Positions 42,278-52,216 of a DNA stretch of 64,000 nt are shown here, piece after piece. A program made the position numbers and the translations under genes. The notes beneath the pieces are model-generated. The model was not told the origin of the DNA. It worked only from the letters and a program-made list of their open reading frames with translations, and searched no databases. Numbering within the stretch: the first letter of the stretch is position 1; the number at the start of each line of letters is the position of its first letter. This DNA is from JABMQW01 sp964439935 (lineage in GTDB: Bacteria; Fidelibacterota; Marinisomatia; Marinisomatales; TCS56): assembly GCA_964439935.1 (NCBI GenBank), contig CAYTPW010000001.1:62001-126000 (forward strand). Direction: 5' to 3'.

Positions 42278-44407
42278 CTATTTGGGATTAAACATTTCCT
42301 TAACTATATCACTGACATCTTTCAATCGGAAGGGTTTGTTGAGTATCTTCATATCCGGGTCAATATCATATTTCTTATAGAAACCCCGGCTGGCGTAACC
42401 GCTGGTGAATACAAATTTCACGTCAGGATTGATTTTGACAATCTGTTCGTATAATTCCTTACCGCCCATCTTCGGCATGATGATATCTGTGATCACCAGG
42501 TCAATCTGCTTACCGGCATCGCGGTATATATGTAAAGCCTCTTTACCATCTGAGGCGGTTATGATATCATAACCCAGCTCTGTTAAAATGACTCCCAGAA
42601 TCTCAACCAGGTCTTTCTCATCTTCAACCAGCATGATAGTTCCACCACCATGATGCAGCTTTTCGTTATCGTTTTCCTTTTTTGTCGGCGATTGTAGATT
42701 ATCTAGTACAGGTATTAGTACGTCAAAGGTTGTCCCTTTCCCAACTTCGCTCTGGCAGAAAATATAGCCATCATGCTGACTAACCAGACCAAATACCATT
42801 GACAGACCAAGGCCAGTTCCTTCTCCAACATCCCTAGTGGTGAAGAAGGGCTCAAAGATATTATCCAGGTTCTCTGCCGCAATTCCATGTCCGGTATCAG
42901 CAATAGTCAGTCGGACATACTGCCCTGGTTTTAAATCAGGATTTTTCTTGGTGTATTTAGCAATATTCTCAATGTTTTCAGTCAGGACTGTTAGTTTACC
43001 GCCTTCCTGCATGGCATCGGTGGCATTGATGCAAAGGTTCATAACGATCTGATCAATAGCCGTCTTATCACCATTGATTTGCTTCAGGTCTTCAGCTAGG
43101 TCTAATTCCAGTTCAATCCGCTCTTCAACTGCCCGATCCAACAGTAGCGACAGATCTTGGACTACATTATTAATATCCATTGGAACCACGTTCAATTGCT
43201 GCTGGCGGCTGTAGGCCAGCATCTGTTTAACCAGGCTAGCAGCTTTCTGGCTTTTATCCAGGATAATATTGGCAAACCGGCGGCTGGGATGATCGTTGTG
43301 TAATTGCAGCAGGATCATATCTACAGAACCGAAGATTGCTCCAAGGATATTATTGAAGTCGTGGGCAATACCACCGGTCAATTTGGTGATAGATTCAAGT
43401 TTTTGGGCATGACGGAGTTGATCTTCAAGCTGCTTTCGTTCGGTGATATCAAGATGAGTACCACTCATTTGCAATGGTTTACCGTCCTCCGTCCATTCAA
43501 CAACTTTGCCCCGGGCATTTACCCAGACCCAGTCGCCATTCTTATGGGGTTGGCGGAATTCAACATCGTAATAATCCAGTTTACCGGCAAAATGTTTTTC
43601 CAGCCGGTTCTGAGCAATTAGAAGATCGTCGGTATGAACATTCCCCTTCCAGGTATGATAATCAATGGGTTCCAGTTCCTTGAGCGTATAACCCATTATC
43701 TCAGCCCACCGTTCATTAATTATTAATTCACCAGATTGAACATTCCAATTCCATGTTCCAGCATTGGTGCCTTCAAGTATATTATTAGCTCGAATCTTTT
43801 CGTTGATTATTGCTTCTTCTGACTGCTTGCGTTCAATAACAGTAGCTATTTCATTGGACACATGTTCTAAAATCTCAAGGTCTTTTTTAGTATAAAGATT
43901 GGCATCGACATAGCTTTGAACTGCCACCGCACCAATCACCGTATCTTTTACACGCAAGGGCACGCCTAACCAGACTTCTGACGGCGTGCCAAAAATTTCA
44001 ATTTCACCCGTTTTTTCCAGTTGTGCTGCATTCTCGTCATCAATAATTAATGATTTGCCGGTTTTTATTACATAGGCCGTGCAGGTCTTTCCCGCTGGAT
44101 AGGATAAAAAATGATCGTATTCATCTCTTGAATAGGGTTCATAGATAGTATCATTAGATTCATCATAAAGACCTATATAGAAGTTGGAAGTATCGATTAC
44201 TTCGTGTAGATAAATTCTGATTGCCTCAATCAGCTCGGTTAAATCCTGCGTAGTGCTGGCTGCTTTGGCGATTTGAAAAATCACATTATTGATCTTTTCA
44301 AGTTGCTTGCGCTTGAATTCAATTTGTTCAAGTTCATCTACACGCTTATGCAGCATTTTGATTTCTTCAATTAATTCGGCCTTGGTCTTTGATTGATTTG
44401 ATTTCAT
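42278..44407 (-). CDS. Hybrid histidine kinase (GAF-PAS-HisKA-HATPase-REC)
   Basis: A 709-residue cytoplasmic sensor with no membrane segment. After an N-terminal coiled coil (about 1-40), a GAF domain covers about 45-195, PAS/PAC about 205-330 (MGYTLKELEPIDYHTW, GTHLDITERKQ), HisKA with the phospho-acceptor in GGIAHDFNNIL near 350, HATPase to about 565 (NLCINATDAM; IADTGHGIA; GEGTGLGLS) and a C-terminal receiver from about 590 with VITDIIMPKMG holding the phospho-Asp. The signal and the target are unknown. No output regulator is adjacent. Confidence 0.88.
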   Translation of the reverse strand: MKSNQSKTKAELIEEIKMLHKRVDELEQIEFKRKQLEKINNVIFQIAKAASTTQDLTELIEAIRIYLHEVIDTSNFYIGLYDESNDTIYEPYSRDEYDHFLSYPAGKTCTAYVIKTGKSLIIDDENAAQLEKTGEIEIFGTPSEVWLGVPLRVKDTVIGAVAVQSYVDANLYTKKDLEILEHVSNEIATVIERKQSEEAIINEKIRANNILEGTNAGTWNWNVQSGELIINERWAEIMGYTLKELEPIDYHTWKGNVHTDDLLIAQNRLEKHFAGKLDYYDVEFRQPHKNGDWVWVNARGKVVEWTEDGKPLQMSGTHLDITERKQLEDQLRHAQKLESITKLTGGIAHDFNNILGAIFGSVDMILLQLHNDHPSRRFANIILDKSQKAASLVKQMLAYSRQQQLNVVPMDINNVVQDLSLLLDRAVEERIELELDLAEDLKQINGDKTAIDQIVMNLCINATDAMQEGGKLTVLTENIENIAKYTKKNPDLKPGQYVRLTIADTGHGIAAENLDNIFEPFFTTRDVGEGTGLGLSMVFGLVSQHDGYIFCQSEVGKGTTFDVLIPVLDNLQSPTKKENDNEKLHHGGGTIMLVEDEKDLVEILGVILTELGYDIITASDGKEALHIYRDAGKQIDLVITDIIMPKMGGKELYEQIVKINPDVKFVFTSGYASRGFYKKYDIDPDMKILNKPFRLKDVSDIVKEMFNPK

Positions 44408-44597
44408 TTTCGGCTCAGACGGAACAATGGTTGATTGGGGAAGAGTAGATAAAATTGGATAATTGTAGGATCATATCTACAGTAATTTATTAAAGTTCAA
44501 AGAACAATTACTGTGAGAAATATTCTAATATACAGCATTTAAATAGTGGGTAGTCCAAACTCACTTTCAACAAAGTTGTCAAATGATGCAAAAATGA

Positions 44598-47057
44598 TTA
44601 AGATTTAATCTTTTTCATCTCAGGATCATAAAAAGGTCTTAAAGAAACTTCAGCTGGATAACTTTTCCCGGCAATATCGACCTCCCATTTTCCTTTAGCA
44701 ATATAATCAGCATTTATTTGTTCGCCAGCTTCGATCATGAATAATCCTACTGCTCCACCAAGTGAAAATCCGTATGAGCCGGCCCTAACATAACCCACAG
44801 CTATTCCATCTCTTTTGACAATTTCTGCATGAAATAAAAGTGGCTCAGGATCCTTTAGTAACACTTGAGCAAGACGTCTTGTCCTGGTGGTCTGTTCTTT
44901 TATCTTAACCGCGGCATCTTTACCGATGAACCCATCGGGCTTATTCAATTTAACAAAAAAGCCTAATCCAGCTTCAAATGGATCGTCAGTATTATCGATG
45001 TCATGTCCATAATCGCGGTAACCCTTTTCCATTCTCAAACTAGAAAGTGCTTTAAGGCCAGCATGACGAAGTCCGAAATTTTTCCCAGCTTTAACAATAC
45101 GATCATAAACATGAATGGCTTGTTCGGCAGGGATATACAACTCATAACCAAGCTCACCCAGGTAAGTAATACGAATACAAAGAACTTTTGCATATCCGAT
45201 TTCAATTTCGCGGGCGCACCTAAACGGAAAGGCTTCGTTTGATAAATCAGTCGTGGTGATAGTTTGCATTAATTCGCGGGACTTTGGACCTTGAATATTT
45301 AATTGTCCGTACGCTGATGTCATGTCGACAATAAACGCGTGGTCACTATTTGAAATATGACGCCTTAACCAGGTTTCAGCATGTCGATGCATTGTATCAG
45401 TTACGACTACTAAATACTTTTCTTTATCCAGTTTAGTTACAGTTAAATCGGCTTCAATTTTTCCTGCTTCATTTAACCATTGAGTGTAAGTAATTAGATT
45501 TACTTTACCGTCAACATTATTGGCCGAAGCATAGTTTAACACTTTTCCGGCATCACGACCCTGCACTAGGAACTTCGACATGAAAGACATATCCATGAGG
45601 ACAACACCTTCCCGAGCTGCTTTATGTTCAGCTTCCCACCAAGGAAACCAGTTTTCTCGGCCCCAGGACAGTTTTTCAACCTTTGGTTCAAAACCAGCTG
45701 GGGCGTACCAGTCAGCTCCCTCCCAGCCACTGACATCCCGAAAGTAGGCTCCGTGTGCCAATAAGCGTTCATGAAAAGGAGATTGTTTAACTCCCCTGGC
45801 TGTTTGATATGACATCCAGGGATAGTGGCATTTATAAACCATGCCAAGTGATTCAACGGTCCGGTGTTTTCGGTATTCAGATGTGTTTTGATAACTGTGA
45901 AGTCGATCGATATTAAATCCAGTAATATCCACATCAGGTATTCCATTGATAATCCAATGGGCCATTACCCGGCCAAGCCCCCCGGCAGCTAAAATTCCAA
46001 TTGAGTTTAGCCCAGCTGCCACAAAATAATTTCTTAACTCCGGAGCTTCACCAACAATGGATCGAAGGTCCGAAGTAAAACTTTCGGGGCCACAGAAAAA
46101 TTTCTTTATACCAACATTCATGGTTATTGGAACACGCGCCATCGCCTTTTCTAAATATGGCGTCATTCGATCCCAATCCGGAGGAATTTCAGCGAAGGAA
46201 AAATCGTCAGGAATACCTTTAATTTTCCAGGGTGCACAGTCCGGCTCAAACAACCCAATCATCATGCCGCCTAGTTCTTCACGATAATAGCCATAGTGAG
46301 ATGGATCTTCAAGAATCGGCATGTCCGAAGGAATATCCTTGATTTCGTCAGTTATCAAATAATAATGTTCTGCTGCTTGATTTGGAATATTAACGCCTGC
46401 CAGCTCTCCCAATTGCCTGGCCCACATTCCGGCACAATTGACGACGTAATCTGCCCGGACATCTCCCTGCAATGTTTTTACTCCATCGACAGTACCATTT
46501 TTCTCAATTATTCCAGTAACCGGCACCCCTTGAATTATTCTGACTCCCTGCTGCTGGGCACCTCTGGCCAGGGCCATAGTCACATCCACAGGGTTAACCC
46601 GTCCGTCATCTTTCACATAAAATCCCGCAAGTAAATCATCAACACGGGCCAAAGGAAACAATTCCTCTATCTCTTTAGGAGATATTTCCTGTACATCGAT
46701 ACCACAGTATCTGTTAAATGTCGAAACACGGCGGTATTCCTCTAAACGGTCAGTATTACTGGCTACTTCGATAAAGCCAATTGGTTTAAAGCCTGTAGAA
46801 AATCCAGTTTCAGCCTCAAGGTGACAGTAGAGATCGCGAGTATATTTACGAATTTCAGTTAAAGTTTCAGAAGTTGAACCGAATGTCACCATTAAACCGG
46901 CTGCATGCCATGTTGTCCCAGAAGTAAGTCGATCACGCTCAAGCAGTACAATATCTTCCCAGCCCATATGTGCTAAGTGATAGGCAATAGAACAACCGAT
47001 AATACCACCACCAACAATAACTACACGCGCATGTTCAGGAAAAACTACGTTAGACAT
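44598..47057 (-). CDS. Sarcosine/dimethylglycine dehydrogenase-like FAD enzyme with GcvT domains
   Basis: An 819-residue protein. Residues 1-400 are a DAO-type flavin oxidoreductase: VVIVGGGIIGCSIAYHL, then GTTWHAAGLM, where the histidine matches the site of covalent FAD attachment in sarcosine and dimethylglycine dehydrogenases. An FAO_M linker follows. From about 430 to 810 come GcvT and GcvT C-terminal domains (YGQLNIQGPKSRELM; NEAGKIEADLTV with the folate-site acid; GYELYIPAEQ). Known relatives demethylate sarcosine or dimethylglycine and pass the one-carbon unit to tetrahydrofolate. Full length. It stands alone, so the natural methylated amine is uncertain. Confidence 0.85.
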   Translation of the reverse strand: MSNVVFPEHARVVIVGGGIIGCSIAYHLAHMGWEDIVLLERDRLTSGTTWHAAGLMVTFGSTSETLTEIRKYTRDLYCHLEAETGFSTGFKPIGFIEVASNTDRLEEYRRVSTFNRYCGIDVQEISPKEIEELFPLARVDDLLAGFYVKDDGRVNPVDVTMALARGAQQQGVRIIQGVPVTGIIEKNGTVDGVKTLQGDVRADYVVNCAGMWARQLGELAGVNIPNQAAEHYYLITDEIKDIPSDMPILEDPSHYGYYREELGGMMIGLFEPDCAPWKIKGIPDDFSFAEIPPDWDRMTPYLEKAMARVPITMNVGIKKFFCGPESFTSDLRSIVGEAPELRNYFVAAGLNSIGILAAGGLGRVMAHWIINGIPDVDITGFNIDRLHSYQNTSEYRKHRTVESLGMVYKCHYPWMSYQTARGVKQSPFHERLLAHGAYFRDVSGWEGADWYAPAGFEPKVEKLSWGRENWFPWWEAEHKAAREGVVLMDMSFMSKFLVQGRDAGKVLNYASANNVDGKVNLITYTQWLNEAGKIEADLTVTKLDKEKYLVVVTDTMHRHAETWLRRHISNSDHAFIVDMTSAYGQLNIQGPKSRELMQTITTTDLSNEAFPFRCAREIEIGYAKVLCIRITYLGELGYELYIPAEQAIHVYDRIVKAGKNFGLRHAGLKALSSLRMEKGYRDYGHDIDNTDDPFEAGLGFFVKLNKPDGFIGKDAAVKIKEQTTRTRRLAQVLLKDPEPLLFHAEIVKRDGIAVGYVRAGSYGFSLGGAVGLFMIEAGEQINADYIAKGKWEVDIAGKSYPAEVSLRPFYDPEMKKIKS

Positions 47058-47632
47058 ATTGTCCTCTTTTTCTTACGCCTTGGAACTGATTAAAAAATCC
47101 AACAAAATTTCTTTTTTGCAGGTATTTATTGTTTCTGTATTGAGATGTTAACAGTGTAAATAAGTGGAAGGTTTTGCTTCATGTCATTCATCTGTAATTC
47201 CTATTAATCTTTCAGACTTTACTGCCAAAAAATTAAAGTGCAATTTAGCAATTGGAGCAGATAATAATTAACTTGATATATCGATGCAATTCACAAGTTT
47301 TGACATACTATGATCGCGTTGCCCATTTCTAATTATTCAGGGGATATAAAATCCCCTGCTGCTTTTCACCAACGCTCTTCAAGCTGCGGTGGACTGGTCA
47401 ATTGAAGACTGGATCCAGGAGTTATCCGGATTCGCAGCCTTGATTAGGGGCAGCCTACAAAAGTGGTTTGTGATGCATTAAAAGCTGGATCAAATTTTGG
47501 TATTGGCAGGTTAGAATCGAGTAATTATTCAGATTATACTTTCTGCTAAATGAAGTGTAATTCATACCGAGAATTCGTAACTTTACAGTTAGTATCAATT
47601 AGAATCTAGAATCGTAAAATGGATTACCGCTT
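47058..47632. other. Divergent intergenic region with one hairpin
   Basis: 575 bases between the dehydrogenase and a plus-strand receiver gene. It holds the hairpin at 47338-47358. A short stretch after it (about 47369-47480) translates to ALQAAVDWSIEDWIQELSG in one frame, which looks protein-like but has no start and no recognised family. Confidence 0.4.
47338..47358. terminator. Hairpin in the intergenic region
   Basis: CAGGGGAT, loop ATAAA, ATCCCCTG: a perfect 8-bp stem. CTGCTTTT follows on the plus strand. It could be a leftover terminator of a lost gene or a regulatory element; no gene ends nearby. Confidence 0.4.
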
Positions 47633-48055
47633 ATGTCTGTAATCAATGAGCACCAGTCTTCACAAAACCCTAAAACCATCCTTCTTGTAGAAGACGACAT
47701 TGCGCAAGCAACATATATGTCAATTCTACTAAAGAAGTTGAAAGTGAAAGTTATAATAGCCAATTCAGGCAAAGAAGCCCTTCGGAACATAAAAAACAAA
47801 AACATTGATGGAATGATGTTTGACATTCTCCTGGGAGAGGAGATGTCTGGTATTGATCTGTTAGAGATCCTGCGGAAAAAAGCTTCATATAATAAAACAC
47901 CAGCCATTGCAGTTTCAGCTTATTATACTACCAGGCAAAAGCAGGAATTCATTGATTGCGGATTTGCAGACTATATTCCCAAACCAATTACATTTGCGCA
48001 GGTAGAAGGTGCATTAAAGCAATATTTCAATATAGATACTACCACGTTAAACTAA
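47633..48055 (+). CDS. Single-domain response regulator
   Basis: A 140-residue receiver domain without an output module. Acidic pocket EDD (KTILLVEDDIA) near residues 20-26; phospho-acceptor Asp in MMFDILLGEEMSG near 66; Thr/Ser in IAVSAYYTT; Lys in YIPKPITF. It resembles CheY-like or relay receivers that work with hybrid kinases. No kinase is adjacent; those at 42278 and 52834 are the nearest candidates. Confidence 0.82.
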   Translation: MSVINEHQSSQNPKTILLVEDDIAQATYMSILLKKLKVKVIIANSGKEALRNIKNKNIDGMMFDILLGEEMSGIDLLEILRKKASYNKTPAIAVSAYYTTRQKQEFIDCGFADYIPKPITFAQVEGALKQYFNIDTTTLN

Positions 48056-48362
48056 TCTCTTTTTAAAATACTTTTTATTTACTATTTAAGAAATCAAGGC
48101 AGAATTCTGCTCGCTTTGTAATTAATCACTTCTCTTTAAACTATGAATTCTGCATACATTGATATTAAATGCAATTTAAATGGTAGTCCGAATAATGAGG
48201 ATTGGTCAAGTTTGTACCAACTGCCACTAAATAATTCATAGACAAAGACCTGCTTATTCCGTTGAGCATTTACGGGATACAATTACACCAATTAACAGGA
48301 AACTACAACCGATCGCTACTTGCGACGGCTGAGCTTAATCGTTATTACCAATGGGAGATTAT
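48056..48362. other. Intergenic region, nothing recognised
   Basis: About 305 AT-rich bases between the receiver and the GNAT gene. No clear hairpin terminator, RNA gene or open frame was seen. Confidence 0.4.
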
Positions 48363-48794
48363 GTGAAAATCGAATTAACTACATCGCCATCAACAGAGGA
48401 TACAAAGACCATCAGCCAGGGGCTTGTGGATTTCAACAATAAAATGGTCAAGGATCTTGATCCAGTGGGGGCTGAAATTAAGTTTTCTGTATTCGCTCGT
48501 GATGAAGATGGGAATGTAAAGGGTGGTGTAAGGGCAACCTGTTTCTGGAATACGCTACACATTGAATTGGTGTGGGTTACAGAGGAAGCACGTGGAAATG
48601 GAACAGGCTCTAGTCTGGTCGAAAAGGCGGAACAGTTTGCCATCGAACATGGATTTGAGTTGGCGCTTTTGGAGTCGACCAGCTGGCAGGCAAAACCATT
48701 CTATGAAAAATTGGGCTATGAACTATTGGCAACACTGTCCGGGCATCCCAAAGGTCATGCCACTCATTTCCTTACCAAGCACCTCGTCGCATAG
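48363..48794 (+). CDS. GNAT-family N-acetyltransferase
   Basis: A 143-residue GNAT. GTG 48363 is preferred because GGGAGA lies just upstream and the product then begins MKIELTTSPS, a usual beginning for this subgroup; ATG 48351 is the alternative. The acetyl-CoA loop is in EEARGNGTGSSLVEKAE (R/Q-x-x-G-x-G), followed by WQAKPFYEKLGYELLATL, the common C-terminal signature. The substrate is unknown. It is a single gene. Confidence 0.82.
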   Translation: MKIELTTSPSTEDTKTISQGLVDFNNKMVKDLDPVGAEIKFSVFARDEDGNVKGGVRATCFWNTLHIELVWVTEEARGNGTGSSLVEKAEQFAIEHGFELALLESTSWQAKPFYEKLGYELLATLSGHPKGHATHFLTKHLVA

Positions 48795-48870
48795 TGATTA
48801 GAGTTTTCTGAAGAAGTACTGAATCATTCCAGTAATTGTGGAATTAATACCGGCTGGCGAAATCTAAATT

Positions 48871-50340
48871 TTATTGCTTGATAATATCGATACTTCCATT
48901 AGCAGCAGAGCATTCAATTTGTCCCTCACCTGAACCGGTTTGACCGTGAAAGGATGCATTTGAATAATGCTCGCGCAGGTTACCTTCGATATCACCCACA
49001 TCAATTGAACCGAATGATGTTTCCAGTTCCAGTCGGGCTGACATATTAGATGGTATTTTTAACCTTATCAGACCGAAGGAAGATTCGAGTTTGATATCAG
49101 GAGTCGTGCTGCTCAGTTTTTCAACCACAATACTGCCATTGACGGCGGTACAAGTCATGACTGGATTGGCATCTTTAATGCGAATATCGCCAAAACTACT
49201 CTCAGCCAGAATTTCTCCGCCAATCGAGTTTAATATACAGGTTCCATTGTACGCAGTTGCCGTGATCGGACCCTTAATCCGATCAGCATCGAGATCACCA
49301 AATTCAGTCCGGACATTTGCTGTACCATCAATCTCACCGCAAATCACATCACCGTTACTGTTGATGATGTTGATTTCATTATTCACGTACGCCAGCCGGA
49401 CTGAGCCAAATGTGTTACGGATATCGACAGCTCCTTCTATCTTTTGAGCCTCGATATCTGCATTCTGACTGAAAATAGAAAGTTCAGCACCCACATCTCT
49501 AACTGTGATTGTACCAAATGAATTTTCTATCCGGATGCTGCCCGTGACATCCACAACTTCTACATCACCATTCTGGGTCTCACTGATCAAATCACCGTTG
49601 ATACTGGCAATCGATACACTGCCAAATGAATTTTTCAGATTGGTTTTTCCGGCTACCATGATCTTTACATCACCATTGCGGGAATCAACTTCCAGCGTGC
49701 CATTTACTTCCCGGATATCAATCTCTCCAAAGCGACTGACTAAGTCACATTCCTCAGAAACGTGCTGTACAGAAACATCCCCGTTGGTACAATCGATATT
49801 CAACCGCCCATTGATATTACTAACCTTCAATTTCCCAAACCGGTTTTTTAGATTGGTTGTCAGAGCCTGGTCCACAATTACATCGCCATTGCTGTTATTG
49901 ACACTCAGAAGACCACCAGTCTGTTGAGCTCTGACTTCACCAAAATTGTTACTGACATCCAATTCTGCGCCCTCCGGCAGTGATATTTCTAAATCGATCT
50001 GGTAAGATATATTTCTGAATTTCAAGTCGCGTGGGGTGTGGGTACTAATTTTAACTGTCTGACCGGATTTTTTTAATTCAACACTGATATCATCCAGCAA
50101 CTCAACTGCTTTGATTTCAGTTCTGGCACGTACTTTAACCGTACTGGTTAACCGAACCATATCTTCTTGGGCACCTGTCACGACGACATCACCCATAACA
50201 TTTTCAACCACTAGCTTACCAGAAGCAGTTAAAGCCGTCTCTTCGACAGTTACTCTTTGTTGTTCGTGGGTCAGGAATTCTGCCTGTAATATGTTTATCA
50301 CGGCAATAATGCTGATTATAAATCGAATAAACCGCTTCAT
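48871..50340 (-). CDS. DUF4097-type surface/adhesin-like beta-helix protein
   Basis: A 489-residue protein with a signal peptide (FIISIIAVINILQA) and then about 18 short repeats alternating SNGDV- and NSFGxx-like motifs (for example VNNSNGDVIVDQ, LKNSFGSVSIASINGD, VESSFGLIRLKIPSN). This pattern forms a right-handed beta-helix in DUF4097 proteins. Members are often encoded with ECF sigma/anti-sigma pairs, as here. It overlaps the anti-sigma-like gene by 4 bases, so the three form an operon. The role, probably envelope-associated, is unknown. Confidence 0.78.
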   Translation of the reverse strand: MKRFIRFIISIIAVINILQAEFLTHEQQRVTVEETALTASGKLVVENVMGDVVVTGAQEDMVRLTSTVKVRARTEIKAVELLDDISVELKKSGQTVKISTHTPRDLKFRNISYQIDLEISLPEGAELDVSNNFGEVRAQQTGGLLSVNNSNGDVIVDQALTTNLKNRFGKLKVSNINGRLNIDCTNGDVSVQHVSEECDLVSRFGEIDIREVNGTLEVDSRNGDVKIMVAGKTNLKNSFGSVSIASINGDLISETQNGDVEVVDVTGSIRIENSFGTITVRDVGAELSIFSQNADIEAQKIEGAVDIRNTFGSVRLAYVNNEINIINSNGDVICGEIDGTANVRTEFGDLDADRIKGPITATAYNGTCILNSIGGEILAESSFGDIRIKDANPVMTCTAVNGSIVVEKLSSTTPDIKLESSFGLIRLKIPSNMSARLELETSFGSIDVGDIEGNLREHYSNASFHGQTGSGEGQIECSAANGSIDIIKQ

Positions 50341-50891
50341 ACCTGCCTCTTTTCTGTTTCAATTAAGATTGCGTTTAAATTGGTTAGTTTATGGCGATAA
50401 CTGGAAACCAGTGTTTCGTGTAATGTCGGATTATAGGGATTGTATTTCAGTAAAGATTTACACTCACTGATTTGTAGATCAAATAATAAGATGACTTCAA
50501 AATCACTCTGCCAGCGATTATCAATTTCTGAAAGATTTAGGGCAGCAATCTGATCTTCAAGGCCCGTTATTTTTTGTTCATAGACCTGATGCTCCTGGTA
50601 TACTCGATCATCAATTTCAAGCGCAAATTGTCTTGCTTGGGAAGGAGTTATAAGCCTATTGGCTGGCAGTGATTGCCAGAGACCAACTACTAATAAAGCC
50701 ACCAGCGCCGCCGTAGCTAATACTGGAATCCGCCGATGAGTTAGCCATCTAACTACCGTGCCAGCAGGCCGGAGCGCTGACTGCTCAAGCTTGGCTGTTA
50801 TCTGCTGCCACAGGCGCGGTGGAGCGGTTTCCTTTTTTAGGGATTCCCGGGCTTCGTTTAACCACTGGTCCTTTTTATCAAATTTATTCAT
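50337..50891 (-). CDS. Putative anti-sigma factor / single-pass membrane protein
   Basis: A 184-residue protein with a cytoplasmic N-terminus (DKKDQWLNEARESLKKETAPPRLWQQITAKL), one membrane helix at about 75-92 (PVLATAALVALLVVGLW) and an extracytoplasmic helical C-terminus. There is no zinc-binding HxxxCxxC motif, so it is not a ZAS-type anti-sigma. Its overlap with the sigma gene (8 bases) and the membrane layout make it the best candidate to bind and restrain the sigma factor, sensing the envelope through its C-terminus. Confidence 0.65.
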   Translation of the reverse strand: MNKFDKKDQWLNEARESLKKETAPPRLWQQITAKLEQSALRPAGTVVRWLTHRRIPVLATAALVALLVVGLWQSLPANRLITPSQARQFALEIDDRVYQEHQVYEQKITGLEDQIAALNLSEIDNRWQSDFEVILLFDLQISECKSLLKYNPYNPTLHETLVSSYRHKLTNLNAILIETEKRQV

Positions 50892-51444
50892 AATTAATAC
50901 CCTGCTCAGTTAATAATCGGCGCAATTGAGTGCGGGCACGATGGTACTGAGATTTTGATGTTCCAATTGAAATATTCAAAATAGCGGCCACTTGCTCATG
51001 GCTTAGTTCCTGGAGATAATGTAATATGAATACGTTTCGATACCCCTTAGGCAATCTGGCTAATGCTTTTGATAACTGTTTCCAGATTGTACTACTGTCT
51101 TGATTGATAGCATTATCCGATGGAATGCTGTCATTCAGATCAACCCAGTTGCGGCGATGCTTTTTAAGCACTGAATAACTGGAATTGATCACAATCCTGT
51201 AGCTCCAGGCTTTGAAACTTGAAGGGTCTTTCAAACGATGTAATTTCCGATGCATTCTGATGAAGCTTTCCTGAACTGCTTCTTCAGCAATAAACTCATC
51301 CCTGCAGATGGCCAGGCTCAAACGATAATATTTATCCTTACACTGTTCATATAACCTGCGAAAGGCATCAACATTACCTTCTGCAGCCTGCGACACAACG
51401 GCCTCCAGTTCAAGGGATGGAGTTATGCTTTCAGCCATATCCAT
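50884..51444 (-). CDS. ECF-type RNA polymerase sigma factor
   Basis: A 186-residue sigma-70-family ECF factor. Region 2 is at about 20-90 (AFRRLYEQCKDKYYRLSLAI, AEEAVQESFIRMHRKLHRL, FKAWSYRIVINS) and region 4 at about 125-175 (LPKGYRNVFILHYLQELSHEQ, AAILNISIGTSKSQYHRAR). It is the first gene of the operon with the anti-sigma-like and DUF4097 genes. An inverted repeat TAGGTT...AACCTA lies at 51473-51492, about 30-48 bases before the start codon, and may be part of its control region. Confidence 0.88.
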   Translation of the reverse strand: MDMAESITPSLELEAVVSQAAEGNVDAFRRLYEQCKDKYYRLSLAICRDEFIAEEAVQESFIRMHRKLHRLKDPSSFKAWSYRIVINSSYSVLKKHRRNWVDLNDSIPSDNAINQDSSTIWKQLSKALARLPKGYRNVFILHYLQELSHEQVAAILNISIGTSKSQYHRARTQLRRLLTEQGINYE

Positions 51445-51817
51445 TTACAGTATTGACCTTAGATTAATTAGATAGGTTGCATAGGGAACCTAAAATAATC
51501 ACCCGTAAGGATTAAAACTATCAATGACTGCTACCGAAATGCCGACTAAAGGTGACCAGCAACTATAGGCATTTTCTCATTAATAATACACGCCGGAAAT
51601 GGTCAGAAAGGCTAGTATTGAATGATTGATGATTGATTCAATGAAATGGTAGATGGTACATATCCTATGTACCATCTGCTATTTTGACGCAATAAAAGGT
51701 AGAAAATATGGACTTCTTTGAGATATTTTTAATCGGCAAAGGTAAAAATTAATCAAGAGCTTGAGATATTACATAAATTTGTTATGCGCTTTTTTATCTT
51801 ACAATAAGGAACCAAAC
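51445..51817. other. Divergent intergenic region between the sigma operon and a small membrane-protein gene
   Basis: 373 bases. It contains the short inverted repeat at 51473-51492 close to the sigma start and the 18-bp hairpin at 51645-51683. No gene was seen. A longer frame from 51761 for the next gene lacks a ribosome site and is not used. Confidence 0.45.
51645..51683. repeat. Long intergenic inverted repeat (18-bp stem, 3-base loop)
   Basis: Arms at 51645-51662 and 51666-51683 around TCC. The inner 12 pairs (AGATGGTACATA / TATGTACCATCT) are perfect and the outer six include two G-T pairs. It is far stronger than a usual terminator and stands between two divergent genes, where no transcript is expected to end. 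Confidence 0.6.
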
Positions 51818-52216
51818 ATGAATTTGAAGAAACTTGCTCTAGCAACTTTGGTCGGAGGTTTTGCCATGTGGGTCATTTCAGGCCTTTGGCATAATCTGAT
51901 TCTGGCGAATTTCTATGCCAGCGAAACTGAAGCGTCCCATGAGGGAATTGGCATTCTCCTGATCGCATATCTAATACTTAGCCTTATTATGTCGTATATG
52001 TATCCACTGGGCTACAAAGGGGGCCGACCGACCATTGAAGGGCTCAGATTTGGCGCGTTGATTGGCCTTCTTTGGGTATTTCCACACGAGTTGGCAATGG
52101 CTGGAGCACATGAAACCTCGATCTCGTATGTATTTAAAAATGCGCTCTGGCACATGGTCGAACAGGGATTGGGTGGAATCGTAATCGGACTAATCTACAG
52201 TAGGGGTCAACAATAG
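51818..52216 (+). CDS. Small multi-pass membrane protein, unknown function
   Basis: A 132-residue protein. ATG 51818 is chosen because AAGGA precedes it at proper distance. Four hydrophobic segments: LALATLVGGFAMWVISGLWH, GILLIAYLILSLIMSYMYPL, FGALIGLLWVFPHELAMAG and the C-terminal MVEQGLGGIVIGLIY. Conserved-looking histidines and a tryptophan (W-H in helix 1, PHELAMAGAHE) are notable. It resembles DUF1761-like small integral proteins, but I do not assign it to a family with confidence. Confidence 0.6.
   Translation: MNLKKLALATLVGGFAMWVISGLWHNLILANFYASETEASHEGIGILLIAYLILSLIMSYMYPLGYKGGRPTIEGLRFGALIGLLWVFPHELAMAGAHETSISYVFKNALWHMVEQGLGGIVIGLIYSRGQQ

Noticed and set aside
47369..47480. Protein-like stretch after the hairpin in the long intergenic region
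   Set aside because: No start codon with ribosome site, no family recognised and the frame closes within about 40 codons.
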